The translations under genes were made by a program, and so were the position numbers. 64,000 nucleotides of DNA, taken from positions 3,101,001 to 3,165,000 of the forward strand of contig NZ_CP033433.1 in the NCBI RefSeq assembly GCF_003713065.1. Reading direction: 5' to 3'. Numbering within the stretch: the stretch's first letter is position 1; the number at the start of each line of letters is the position of its first letter. The notes beneath the pieces were generated by a model. The model searched no databases. It was not told the origin of the DNA and was given only the letters and a program-made list of their open reading frames with translations. The DNA is from Cohnella candidum (GTDB lineage: Bacteria > Bacillota > Bacilli > Paenibacillales > Paenibacillaceae). Below are positions 52,618 to 62,278 of this stretch, piece by piece.

Positions 52618-55600
52618 TTATTCCACGTTCACCGTAAAGGCGCTCACGAACGTTTTACCGTTTCTCTGGAATTGGCCCCAGATTTTATAGATGCCTTTGG
52701 ACGGGAAGTTCGTCATGAATTGCGCGTCCGGCCCTTTCGCTTTCTCGTCCACTGGATGCACGTGCAGGTACTTTTCGGTGTCTTCGCTGATGATGACCAC
52801 GTGTCCGACGGCGCCCAGGTACGGCTGCAAATCGGTGATCGGTTCGCCGGTTTGCGCATCGGTCAGCTTGAAGTTCAAATCGAAATCTTCTCCCGCTTTC
52901 GGATGGTCGTTCTCCAGCGTCACTTCGACGCCGTCCACGACTTTCGAATGCTTTTGATCCGGCACGAGGGCGACCGGCTGCGATTGCGTTCCATCCACGT
53001 GGATCCATTCCGTTTTCGTCGTCGATTCTCCGCCGGTCGGTTTATAATCCGCGATCAGCTTATACTCGCCGCCGGCCGGGAAGGCATGGGCGATCTCGAA
53101 TACTCCGCCGCCTTTGTAATCCGGATGGATGTGGTCGAAGTACGACAAGTCTTTGCTGACCACGATCAGATGAAGCAGCTTCTCGTGGTTGACGTCGAGC
53201 TTGTCGATCGGTTTGCCGTCGACGTCTTGGATTTGGATGCGGATCGAAACGTCTTTGCCCGCCGTCGCATTCCCGACCGTCCAAACCGCGCGCGTCGCGA
53301 TTTCTTGAGCGGTCTCTTCCTCTGCTCCATGGCCGTGCCCCGACGACGATTCCGACATTTCCATGCCCGGTTTCGAATCCGTCTCCGGGGTTTGGGCTTG
53401 CCGCCCGAACCCATAGCCCGCGAAGAAGGCCATGGCCGCCAGTACGAGCACCAATACGAATTGCATCCTGCCGTTCATTCCGTTGTATCTCTCCCCAGGT
53501 TTCCTGTCTACGTTCTGCAATCTGAGCGCGTTCAGCACGACCGATACCGAACTGAGCGCCATGGCCGCTCCGGCGAGCCACGGCTCCAGGTAGCCGAACG
53601 CGGCTACCGGAATGCCGATCACGTTGTACGCCAGCGCCCAGAACAGGTTCTGTTTGATGTTCGCCATCGTCTTCTTGCTCATCGAGATCGCGTCGGGGAT
53701 GCTGCCGAGGTCACCCCGCATCAGCGTCACGTCCGCCGCTTCCATGGCCACGTCCGTGCCGGTTCCGATCGCCATCCCGATATCGGCTGTGGCTAGGGCC
53801 GGCGCATCGTTAATGCCGTCGCCGACCATGGCGACCGTACGGCCCGCTTCCTGCAGCTTTTTCACTTCGCTGGCTTTACCGTCCGGAAGCACTTCCGCCA
53901 GCACCTTCCCGATGCCGACCTGGCCGGCAATCGCTTCGGCGGTCCGCCGGTTGTCCCCGGTCATCATGACGACTTCGAGACCGAGTTCCTTCAAACGAGC
54001 CACCGCCGGGCCGGACGTTTCCTTGACCGTATCCGCGACGGCGACCATTCCGGCATACTTGCCGTCTACGGCGACCAGCATCGCGGTTTTGCCTTCCGTC
54101 TCGAGCCGGCCCATTTCCTCGAACGCAGGATCGGCTTTGACGCTATATTCCGCCATCAGCTTGCGAGTGCCGACCATGATGCCTTTGCCTTCGACGACAG
54201 CCATGATCCCGTAACCGGGGACCGCTTGGAACGTGTCGGGCTCGGGAAGCGAAATCCCCCGTGCCCGGATGCCGGCGACGATCGCCTCCGCGAGCGGATG
54301 CTCCGAATTTTTCTCGGCCGCGCCGACCCACGTTAGCAGCTGCGCTTCATGGAAACCCTCTTCCACCCGCACGTCGGTCAGCTCCGGCTTGCCTTTGGTG
54401 ACGGTCCCCGTTTTATCCAAAACGACCGTGTTGACGCGATGGGTGTTCTCGAGGTGCTCTCCGCCTTTGAACAGAATGCCGAGTTCCGCCGCACGCCCGG
54501 ATCCCGCCATGATGGAGGTCGGGGTCGCGAGGCCCAGCGCGCAAGGACAGGCGATGACGAGCACGGCGATCGCTTTCTCGAGCGCGGAAGCCAGGCTGCC
54601 CGGCTCCGCGAAGAAGTACCAGATCGCGAAGGTGAGCGCCGCGATGCCCACGACGATCGGAACGAAAATGCCCGAAATGACGTCCGTCACGCGCTGGATC
54701 GGAGCTTTGGAGCCTTGGGCTTCCTCGACCACTTTGATGATTTGCGACAGCGCGGTTTCTTTGCCGACTTTGGTCGCTTTCACTTTCAGCATGCCGTTTT
54801 TGTTGAGCGTGGCCCCAATGACGGTTTCTCCCGCGCGCTTCTCCACCGGGATGCTTTCCCCGGTCAGCATGGACTCATCCACCGCCGAGACGCCATCGAT
54901 GACCTCGCCGTCGACGGGGATTTTCTCGCCGGGTTTGACGAGGAAAACGTCACCCGCGACGACTTGCTCGACGGGTACGCTCAGTTCCTGTCCGTCGCGG
55001 ATGACGGTGGCCGTCTTGGCTTGCAAGCCCATCAGCGATTTGATCGCTTCCGAGGAACGGCCTTTGGCCAGCGCCTCGAACAGCTTGCCAAGCAGAATCA
55101 GCGTGATCAGCACCGAGCTGGTTTCGTAATACAGCGCCGAAGGGACTTCCCATATCGTGGCGTATAAGCTGTAAAAATAAGCGGCCGAAGTCCCCAGCGC
55201 CACGAGGACGTCCATGTTGGCGCTGCGGTTGCGAAGCGCCTTGAAGGCGCCCACGTAAAACCGGGCTCCAATGATAAATTGAACCGGCGTGGACAGGTAA
55301 AATTGGAACCACGGGTCCATGAGCCGTTCCGGTACGTAGATCCACGACGTGAAGGAGAAATGCCCCACCATCGCCCAAAGCAGCGGGATCGTGAGCAGGG
55401 CGGAGAGAATCAGCATCGCTTGCTGGCGGCGGATTTCCTTCTTCCGGTGATTGGCGGTGCCGTCGTCTTCCGATTTCGGCTTCGCTTTGTAGCCGAGCTG
55501 TTCGACTTTCTTGATCATGTCGGCCGCGCTGACCTGCGAAGGGTTATACTCGACGTGGGCCGTTTCGAGCGCGAGGTTGACCGTCGCCGTCACGCCCTCC

Positions 55601-55704
55601 ATCTTGTTGAGGCCTTTCTCGATGCGGGTCGCGCAAGCGGCGCACGTCATGCCCATGATATCGAAATCCGCGGCTTGCTTGGCCGTTTCCGGAGACTGGC
55701 TCAT
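52618..55704 (-). CDS. copA: Copper-exporting P1B-type ATPase CopA fused to an extracytoplasmic copper/metal-binding-like domain
   Basis: 1028 residues; usual CopA is about 740-810. Residues 1-735 are a complete CopA: one HMA domain (GMTCAAC, Cys21/Cys24), TGES (281-284), CPC (386-388), DKTGT (Asp430), SEHP, MTGDN and GDGINDAP. CopA sequence ends at about LRLQNVDRK. Residues 743-1028 add a membrane helix (about 747-766), a Met/His-rich linker ([13 protein letters not shown], 781-793) and a soluble domain with [23 protein letters not shown] 55704 has AAGGTGA upstream. Internal ATG 53478 has GGGGAGAG ten bases upstream, so the added domain may also be made alone. Confidence 0.9.
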   Translation of the reverse strand: MSQSPETAKQAADFDIMGMTCAACATRIEKGLNKMEGVTATVNLALETAHVEYNPSQVSAADMIKKVEQLGYKAKPKSEDDGTANHRKKEIRRQQAMLILSALLTIPLLWAMVGHFSFTSWIYVPERLMDPWFQFYLSTPVQFIIGARFYVGAFKALRNRSANMDVLVALGTSAAYFYSLYATIWEVPSALYYETSSVLITLILLGKLFEALAKGRSSEAIKSLMGLQAKTATVIRDGQELSVPVEQVVAGDVFLVKPGEKIPVDGEVIDGVSAVDESMLTGESIPVEKRAGETVIGATLNKNGMLKVKATKVGKETALSQIIKVVEEAQGSKAPIQRVTDVISGIFVPIVVGIAALTFAIWYFFAEPGSLASALEKAIAVLVIACPCALGLATPTSIMAGSGRAAELGILFKGGEHLENTHRVNTVVLDKTGTVTKGKPELTDVRVEEGFHEAQLLTWVGAAEKNSEHPLAEAIVAGIRARGISLPEPDTFQAVPGYGIMAVVEGKGIMVGTRKLMAEYSVKADPAFEEMGRLETEGKTAMLVAVDGKYAGMVAVADTVKETSGPAVARLKELGLEVVMMTGDNRRTAEAIAGQVGIGKVLAEVLPDGKASEVKKLQEAGRTVAMVGDGINDAPALATADIGMAIGTGTDVAMEAADVTLMRGDLGSIPDAISMSKKTMANIKQNLFWALAYNVIGIPVAAFGYLEPWLAGAAMALSSVSVVLNALRLQNVDRKPGERYNGMNGRMQFVLVLVLAAMAFFAGYGFGRQAQTPETDSKPGMEMSESSSGHGHGAEEETAQEIATRAVWTVGNATAGKDVSIRIQIQDVDGKPIDKLDVNHEKLLHLIVVSKDLSYFDHIHPDYKGGGVFEIAHAFPAGGEYKLIADYKPTGGESTTKTEWIHVDGTQSQPVALVPDQKHSKVVDGVEVTLENDHPKAGEDFDLNFKLTDAQTGEPITDLQPYLGAVGHVVIISEDTEKYLHVHPVDEKAKGPDAQFMTNFPSKGIYKIWGQFQRNGKTFVSAFTVNVE

Positions 55705-55725
55705 TGAAATCACCTTCTGGTTGTT

Positions 55726-55761
55726 GATATAGGGGTGGGGGCCTTGTCAGCCCCCGATATC
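55726..55761 (-). other. Hairpin between copZ and copA
   Basis: GGGGGC (55737-55742) pairs with GCCCCC (55750-55755), flanked by GATAT and ATATC. There is no T-run. It may stabilise the copZ part of the transcript or lower copA expression. Confidence 0.5.
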
Positions 55762-55772
55762 GCTTGGCTTCC

Positions 55773-55976
55773 TCAGGATACCACGTCGTAGCCTTGATCT
55801 TCGATCGATTCTTTGATCGCGTCGAGCGTGACTTTCGTTTCGTCGAAGTCCACGGCCACCGTGCCGGAACCCAGGTCCACTTTCGCGGCTGCTCCGAGTT
55901 TCTTGACCGCTCCTTCGACAGAGTTGACGCAATGGCCGCAGCTCATTCCTTGGACTTTCAGGTTTACGTTTTGCAT
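55773..55976 (-). CDS. copZ: Copper chaperone CopZ
   Basis: 67-residue HMA protein with GMSCGHC, binding Cu(I) and passing it to CopA. ATG 55976 (MQNVNLKV) has GGGAGGA seven bases upstream; the open frame runs further up into the promoter. First gene of copZ-copA. Confidence 0.93.
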   Translation of the reverse strand: MQNVNLKVQGMSCGHCVNSVEGAVKKLGAAAKVDLGSGTVAVDFDETKVTLDAIKESIEDQGYDVVS

Positions 55977-56034
55977 GGTTGGTTCCTCCCTATGTTTGGC
56001 GGTCCGCATGACCGCGTTTATCGCTTCTGACTTC

Positions 56035-56064
56035 ATAGTACAGTACCCCCCTACCCTATGTCAA
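56035..56064 (-). promoter_or_regulatory. copZA promoter with CsoR-like operator in the spacer
   Basis: Minus strand TTGACA (56059-56064), an 18-base spacer and TACTAT (56035-56040). The spacer reads TAGGGTAGGGGGGTACTG, which has the G-tract half-sites and flanking TA steps of CsoR operators (B. subtilis copZA operator is of the TACCC/GGGTA kind). No csoR gene is nearby. Confidence 0.75.
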
Positions 56065-56105
56065 GAAACGGAAGTAAATAAATTCAGATTCCCGGCGATG
56101 CCGAA

Positions 56106-56136
56106 AGGGCTGTCCCCCAGAGTTCGGGACAGCCCT
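56106..56136 (-). terminator. Terminator after the EthD gene
   Basis: AGGGCTGTCCC pairs with GGGACAGCCCT (11 bp, nine-base loop), six bases past the EthD-like stop. The T-run is short (TTTC). Confidence 0.7.
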
Positions 56137-56141
56137 CAAGC

Positions 56142-56453
56142 TCATCTATGCCATTCCTCACTGAACAGTACCTGTGGTTCGCTCCCCAAAAAACGGACGA
56201 GATTCGGAACGTCGGCATACAGACGTTGGCCTTCCGGGCCCTCTAACGCTTGGCGCATCAGGTCTCCGCTATCGAAGCCGAACTCCGCGATCCAGTACGG
56301 TGCGGAGGCCGACTGCCTATCGAGTACCCTCTGGACCGACACGCGCTTCACGTTCGGCAGCTCCCTGACCAGGGGGAGGTGTACCTCGTCGTAATATCGG
56401 GCGAAGCCTTCCAAATCCTGCGGCATCGGCAGCAGAACGGTTACTTTCACCAT
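56142..56453 (-). CDS. EthD family protein
   Basis: 103-residue ferredoxin-like dimeric alpha/beta barrel protein (MVKVTVLLPMPQDLEGFARYYDEVHLPL; PYWIAEFGFDS). EthD members occur near oxidation pathways; exact role unknown. ATG 56453, with GGGGGG close upstream. Lies 13 bases after the reductase-like gene, so likely one operon. Confidence 0.8.
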   Translation of the reverse strand: MVKVTVLLPMPQDLEGFARYYDEVHLPLVRELPNVKRVSVQRVLDRQSASAPYWIAEFGFDSGDLMRQALEGPEGQRLYADVPNLVRFLGSEPQVLFSEEWHR

Positions 56454-56466
56454 ACCCGCCCCCCCT

Positions 56467-57105
56467 TTATGCCGGGTCCTGCCCAAAGAGGCGGAATGAG
56501 ACGTAAGGATAATGGCCGTACCGGATCGCCAGCTCCCGTTCGAACAGGGTCATCCGTTCGATCGTGCGGTTGTTTCGGAGCGATCCGGCGTCGAGCACCC
56601 GGAAAGGAATGCCGTGCAGCAGCTCCATCACCTTCCGTTTAGCCGCTTCATCCTGCGAGGTGACGTAGACGTCGCTGACCTCTCCTCGGTGCTCCGGCGC
56701 GTCGAACACTTTGAAAAACGTGTTTTTAAACGCACCCACGACCGTCGTTTCCGGCAAAGCTTTCTGCAGCTCTTCGGCGGCTGACGTTCCCCATTCCAAG
56801 GTGAAATCGTTGAAATCCTCGGTGAACGGATTCACGATATCGACGAGGATTTTGCCCGCCAGCTTCTGCCGGTGCTCCTGTACGAACGGGATCAAATCCC
56901 TGAACCACAGGGAGTGGAAAATGACGTCGGCACGCAAGGCTTCGTTCAAATCCACCCCGTGCACGCCCTTCAATTCTTTTTCCACGATTAACTGCCGTAC
57001 CCGGTCCTCCGAACGCGAACCCCAATACAACTCCGGTACGACCGGCGCCAACGTTTTCGCCAGCCCCCGTCCCATCCTTCCGGTTCCGATGACGCTTACC
57101 TTCAT
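56467..57105 (-). CDS. NADP oxidoreductase, F420-dependent-reductase-like fold
   Basis: 212 residues with an N-terminal Rossmann motif (MKVSVIGTGRMGRGLAKTL) and the pattern ILVDIVNPFTEDFNDF and VVGAFKNTFFKVF of the NADP-dependent/F420-like reductase superfamily. Substrate unknown. I use ATG 57105 with AGAGG nine bases upstream; ATG 57114 is too close to AAGGAG. Confidence 0.8.
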   Translation of the reverse strand: MKVSVIGTGRMGRGLAKTLAPVVPELYWGSRSEDRVRQLIVEKELKGVHGVDLNEALRADVIFHSLWFRDLIPFVQEHRQKLAGKILVDIVNPFTEDFNDFTLEWGTSAAEELQKALPETTVVGAFKNTFFKVFDAPEHRGEVSDVYVTSQDEAAKRKVMELLHGIPFRVLDAGSLRNNRTIERMTLFERELAIRYGHYPYVSFRLFGQDPA

Positions 57106-57210
57106 GTTCCTCATCCTCTCCTTCTGTCTATGGCTTAATCTTAAGCCTGAAAGGAGAGCTTGAGAATTTCCCGTTCGTTTCGGGGGTGAAACCAAACGTT
57201 TCCGCCAGAG

Positions 57211-58206
57211 TCAGCGGGTCACGTCCCGGCCGCCGGCCAGCAGGCGATCCAGCTCCGCGCGCTTCGGCAAGCCTTCCCAGTCCCCGCGGTACTGCGTCGC
57301 GATCGCCCCCATCGCGCAAGCCGCCTGCAGCGCGCGTTCGAACCGGATGTCCGCGGTTAGCGCCTGATTCAAATAAACCGACAGCAAACCTGCCGCGAAT
57401 GCATCCCCGGCCCCGACCGTGTCGACGACGCGGGCTACCGGGTAAGGCGACACGCGCAGCGGTGCGCGGCCTTCTTCAAAGCCGATCGCTCCCCGTTCTC
57501 CCAGCTTCAGCGCGACGGCGCTCGGGCCCATGTCCCGGAAGCGCTGCCCGTACTGCTCCTCCTCCGGCAATTCGCCGAGCAGGAACTCGGCCTCCTCCAG
57601 CCCCGGGAGGAACAAGTCGCACAGCGGAATGAGAGCGAGCAGCGTTCTTCTCGCCGCTTCTTCCGTCCACAGCTTCCGCCTCAGGTTCGGGTCGAAAGAG
57701 ACGGTCAGCCCTTGGCTGCGGGCCATCTTCATCGCGACGGCGACCGCGTCGGCCGTTCGTTCCCCAAGCGCCGGCGTAATTCCCGTCACGTGCAGATGGC
57801 GGGCGCCATGGAACCATTCCGGCTTCACGTGTTCGGGGGAGAGCCGACTGGCTGCGGAGCCCTTGCGATAGTAATAGACGTTGGGGTCGCCGTAACCTTT
57901 GAACTCCTTGAAATAGATAGCGGTCGGATGCTGCGGGTCCCGCTCCGCCAGGGACGTGTCGACGCCTTCTCCCGCCAGCGTGGATTGGATCAGGTCGCCG
58001 AACGGATCCACGCCGAGACGGCCGATCCACCGGGCTCTAAGTCCAAGCCGCGACAGCCCGATGGCCACGTTGGACTCCGCGCCCGCGATGGACTTGGTGA
58101 ACAGCGGCGCATAGGCGAGCGGTCCCTCGGCCATCGGCTGCATGGAAACCATGCTTTCCCCGATCGTGACGACGTCGGCTTGTACGCTCTGCGGCTTCTG
58201 CGTCAT
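57211..58206 (-). CDS. kdgK: 2-keto-3-deoxygluconate kinase (PfkB family)
   Basis: 331-residue ribokinase-fold sugar kinase. N-terminal VVTIGESMVSM and AGAESNVAIGLSRLG; catalytic DTVGAGDAFAAG near the C-terminus. The KDPG aldolase gene directly upstream supports KDG as substrate. ATG overlaps the eda stop (ATGA). No other Entner-Doudoroff gene lies in the window. Confidence 0.88.
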   Translation of the reverse strand: MTQKPQSVQADVVTIGESMVSMQPMAEGPLAYAPLFTKSIAGAESNVAIGLSRLGLRARWIGRLGVDPFGDLIQSTLAGEGVDTSLAERDPQHPTAIYFKEFKGYGDPNVYYYRKGSAASRLSPEHVKPEWFHGARHLHVTGITPALGERTADAVAVAMKMARSQGLTVSFDPNLRRKLWTEEAARRTLLALIPLCDLFLPGLEEAEFLLGELPEEEQYGQRFRDMGPSAVALKLGERGAIGFEEGRAPLRVSPYPVARVVDTVGAGDAFAAGLLSVYLNQALTADIRFERALQAACAMGAIATQYRGDWEGLPKRAELDRLLAGGRDVTR

Positions 58207-58859
58207 GCCCGGCGAACTCCTTCGACTTCATCCGTGAAGGATTGCGCGAGGGCCCGAAGCTCTTCGAATTTGCCTTCCGCAATAAGCTTCTTGTCCACGA
58301 GATTGCTGCCCAGCCCGACGGCCGCCGCTCCCGCGTCCAGCACCGTGCGGATGTTTTGCAGGTTCACGCCGCCGGTCGCCACCATCGGGATCCGGTCAAG
58401 CGGCGCGCGGATCTCCTTGAGATAGCCGACGCCCAGCGTGGCCATCGGAAACAATTTGACCGCCGAGGCCCCGGCTTTATAAGCGCGGACGATTTCCGTC
58501 GGCGTCATCGTGCCCGGCCACACGTCCAGTCCCCGCTCCAGGCCGAATTGGAGCACTTCTTCGTCGAAGTTGGGAGAAATGAGATACTCCGCCCCCGCTG
58601 CAGCCGCCTCCCGGGCGTCGTCCAGGTCGAGCACGGTGCCCGCTCCGATTCTCAAACGTCCTTCGTAACGCTCGCGGAAACGGGAAATCATGCCGAGCGC
58701 GCCGTCCGTGTTCAGCGTCACCTCGAGGAACACGATGCCCCCGTCGGCCAGCGCCTGGGCGGCCGCGTCTCCCTTGTCGGCGGAAATCCCCCGGATGATC
58801 GCGACGATTTTACGTTCGGATAAAGCCTGAAGCAGCTCCGTCGGTTTACGAGATAACAT
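58203..58859 (-). CDS. eda: KDPG/KHG aldolase
   Basis: 218-residue class I aldolase cleaving 2-keto-3-deoxy-6-phosphogluconate to pyruvate and glyceraldehyde 3-phosphate. Glu in FLEVTLNT, GAGTVLD and the Schiff-base Lys in ASAVKLFPMATLG fit. AAAGGA precedes ATG 58859. Lies 49 bases after the regulator gene on the same strand. Confidence 0.92.
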   Translation of the reverse strand: MLSRKPTELLQALSERKIVAIIRGISADKGDAAAQALADGGIVFLEVTLNTDGALGMISRFRERYEGRLRIGAGTVLDLDDAREAAAAGAEYLISPNFDEEVLQFGLERGLDVWPGTMTPTEIVRAYKAGASAVKLFPMATLGVGYLKEIRAPLDRIPMVATGGVNLQNIRTVLDAGAAAVGLGSNLVDKKLIAEGKFEELRALAQSFTDEVEGVRRA

Positions 58860-58908
58860 ACGAATCCGTCCTTTATGAATGGAATATGGAATAATATCGG
58901 CTTACCCT

Positions 58909-59820
58909 TTATTCACCATAATACACCCGCAGCTGAATGTCTTTATCGTGATTGCCGAATCCGGAGCCGTACAGCGTTAATCCTCCCACGTGCTCCGCGT
59001 CGTCCTCGACCGCGAACCGAAGCGTCCAGAACGGCTCTTCCAGCTTCAGCTCCCGAACGGTCACGTCCGAAATCCGCTGTCCGTCGATAAACGTACCCTT
59101 TTCGCCCACCTGAATCGTTTTCCACAGTCCATATTGGTTCACGTTACGGTTCCACCAATCCGGTGTGTATTTACCGCGTGCCGCCCTGCCGAAATCGGCG
59201 GGACTCGTCCACGTGCCGAGCGAGACTCCGTTCACGAAGAACCGGATGTCCGAAGGCCAATAGTCGCTCACGCCCGGTGCCTCGGAGGCGATCTCCATGG
59301 AAATCTCCAGCGTTTCGGCCTTCTGGCCCGGCAGCAAGTAATTGGGCGTTTTGTACTCCACGTACCCTTTGCCAAACCATAAAATAGCGGCGTTCACCCG
59401 TTCCGGATCGAGAAAATAGCGGGGATCGTCGTATTGCCCGATGTTTTTCTCTTTCGTCGCAAGGCCGCAAGTCGGAAATACCTCGAACGCCGTGTAATGG
59501 CCGACGGGAATCGATTGCTCGCGGTACGCCCTTTGTTGGCCGGCGGCCGGGAGTTCGATTTCGATCGCGCTCTCTTGGAGGAAACACATTTTGTGCGTGC
59601 CGCCGTTGATGCGCGCTCTTCGCGTCCCGATCAGCTTGGCCTCCTCCAGCTTGCGGATGTGCATGGTGACGATGGCCGGACTGAGCCCCAGCTCGGCGGC
59701 AATGTCCTTCATGTTCCTCTCTCGGCCGGCGACAAGTTCCATGATCCTCCACCGAACCTCGCTGGCCAGCGCTTCATAAAGCGCCATGAACTTGCCGTCT
59801 CCGTTCGCCTTGATCGTCAT
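58909..59820 (-). CDS. ArsR-like winged-helix regulator with large C-terminal domain
   Basis: 303 residues. Residues about 1-90 are an ArsR-type winged helix (EVRWRIMELVAGRERNMKDIAAELGLSPAIVTMHIRKLEE). The remaining about 210 residues (about 95-303) have no metal-binding Cys pattern; they are rich in Trp and Tyr (AAILWFGKGYVEYKTPNYLL, SDYWPSDIRFFVNGVSLGTW) and look like a beta-rich sugar-binding effector domain. GGTGAAAGGA precedes ATG 59820. Divergent from the arabinofuranosidase and upstream of eda-kdgK, so it probably controls both. Confidence 0.8.
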   Translation of the reverse strand: MTIKANGDGKFMALYEALASEVRWRIMELVAGRERNMKDIAAELGLSPAIVTMHIRKLEEAKLIGTRRARINGGTHKMCFLQESAIEIELPAAGQQRAYREQSIPVGHYTAFEVFPTCGLATKEKNIGQYDDPRYFLDPERVNAAILWFGKGYVEYKTPNYLLPGQKAETLEISMEIASEAPGVSDYWPSDIRFFVNGVSLGTWTSPADFGRAARGKYTPDWWNRNVNQYGLWKTIQVGEKGTFIDGQRISDVTVRELKLEEPFWTLRFAVEDDAEHVGGLTLYGSGFGNHDKDIQLRVYYGE

Positions 59821-59866
59821 TTTCTTCCTTTCACCTCTATAAATTAATATATCTACGAATTCAATA

Positions 59867-59889
59867 AAATTCAAAGGGAATTTGAATTT
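59867..59889. promoter_or_regulatory. Operator candidate: perfect 9-5-9 inverted repeat
   Basis: AAATTCAAA-GGGAA-TTTGAATTT, centred between the ArsR-like regulator and abfA, just upstream of the abfA promoter. Likely binding site of the divergent regulator. Confidence 0.65.
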
Positions 59890-59895
59890 ATCTCA

Positions 59896-59925
59896 TTGCA
59901 AATGCAAAAGCGTTTATTGTTTAAT
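59896..59925 (+). promoter_or_regulatory. Putative promoter of the arabinofuranosidase
   Basis: TTGCAA (59896-59901), an 18-base spacer and TTTAAT (59920-59925). The spacer GCAAAAGCGTTTATTG loosely resembles a catabolite response element but does not match it without a gap. Confidence 0.5.
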
Positions 59926-59933
59926 CTTCTTAG

Positions 59934-61496
<1,563 letters not shown>

Positions 61497-61510
61497 GCGT
61501 ATTGAAAAAT

Positions 61511-61549
61511 AAAGAAACCCTTGCGAGAAAAGCTCGCAAGGGTTTCTTT
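61511..61549. terminator. Bidirectional terminator between abfA and the aldolase gene
   Basis: A perfect 17-bp stem (AAAGAAACCCTTGCGAG and complement, loop AAAAG) between convergent genes. Confidence 0.88.
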
Positions 61550-61564
61550 GCTTGTTGAGAGCGA

Positions 61565-62230
61565 TTATTGAACGGCTTTCTTCCAGTCGGCGGCGAACTT
61601 CTCCATCCCTTGTTCGGTCAGCGGGTGTTTGGAGATTTGCTCGATGACGGAGAACGGAATCGTCGCGATATGCGCGCCGGCCATGGCCACGCGGGTGACG
61701 TGGTCAGGATGGCGGACGGAAGCCGCGATGATTTGCGCGTCCAGGTTGTGGATCCGGAACAGCTCGGCGACTTTGATGATCAGCTGCACGCCGTCTTCCG
61801 AGATGTCGTCCAAACGGCCGAGGAACGGAGAAACGTACGTGGCGCCGGCGCGGGCAGCCAGCAGCGCTTGGTTCACGGTGAAGATCAGCGTGACGTTCGT
61901 TTTGACGCCTTTCTTGCTCAGGTAACGGCATGCGGCCAAACCGGCCAGCGTCATCGGCAGCTTGATCGTGATGTTTTTGTCATAGTTGTTGATCTTGATC
62001 AGTTCTTCCGCTTGGGCGATCATTTGCTCCGCCGTCACCGCGTCGGGCGTGACTTCGGCGGATACGGATTCAACCTCGGGCACTTCACGCAGGATTTCCG
62101 CGATGCGGTCCTCGAATTTGACGCCTTCCTTCGCCACCAGCGAAGGGTTCGTCGTGACGCCGGACAAAACGCCGATCTCATAGGCTTTCTTGATGTCTGC
62201 CAGGTTCGCGGTATCGATGAAAATTTTCAT
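61565..62230 (-). CDS. fsa: Fructose-6-phosphate aldolase / transaldolase-like protein
   Basis: 221-residue small transaldolase-type enzyme. [26 protein letters not shown] and the Schiff-base Lys in ITIKLPMT are clear. Such short forms are either fructose-6-phosphate aldolases or transaldolases; sequence alone does not decide. The second transketolase gene lies 48 bases upstream on the same strand, which favours a transaldolase role. Confidence 0.92.
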   Translation of the reverse strand: MKIFIDTANLADIKKAYEIGVLSGVTTNPSLVAKEGVKFEDRIAEILREVPEVESVSAEVTPDAVTAEQMIAQAEELIKINNYDKNITIKLPMTLAGLAACRYLSKKGVKTNVTLIFTVNQALLAARAGATYVSPFLGRLDDISEDGVQLIIKVAELFRIHNLDAQIIAASVRHPDHVTRVAMAGAHIATIPFSVIEQISKHPLTEQGMEKFAADWKKAVQ

Positions 62231-62278
62231 GTATTAACGCCTCCGATTCAGGGATTGGAATGGAATGAGTTCGTAACC

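Noticed and set aside
59896..59920. Catabolite response element upstream of abfA
   Set aside because: The best alignment needs a one-base gap, so it is mentioned only as a loose resemblance.
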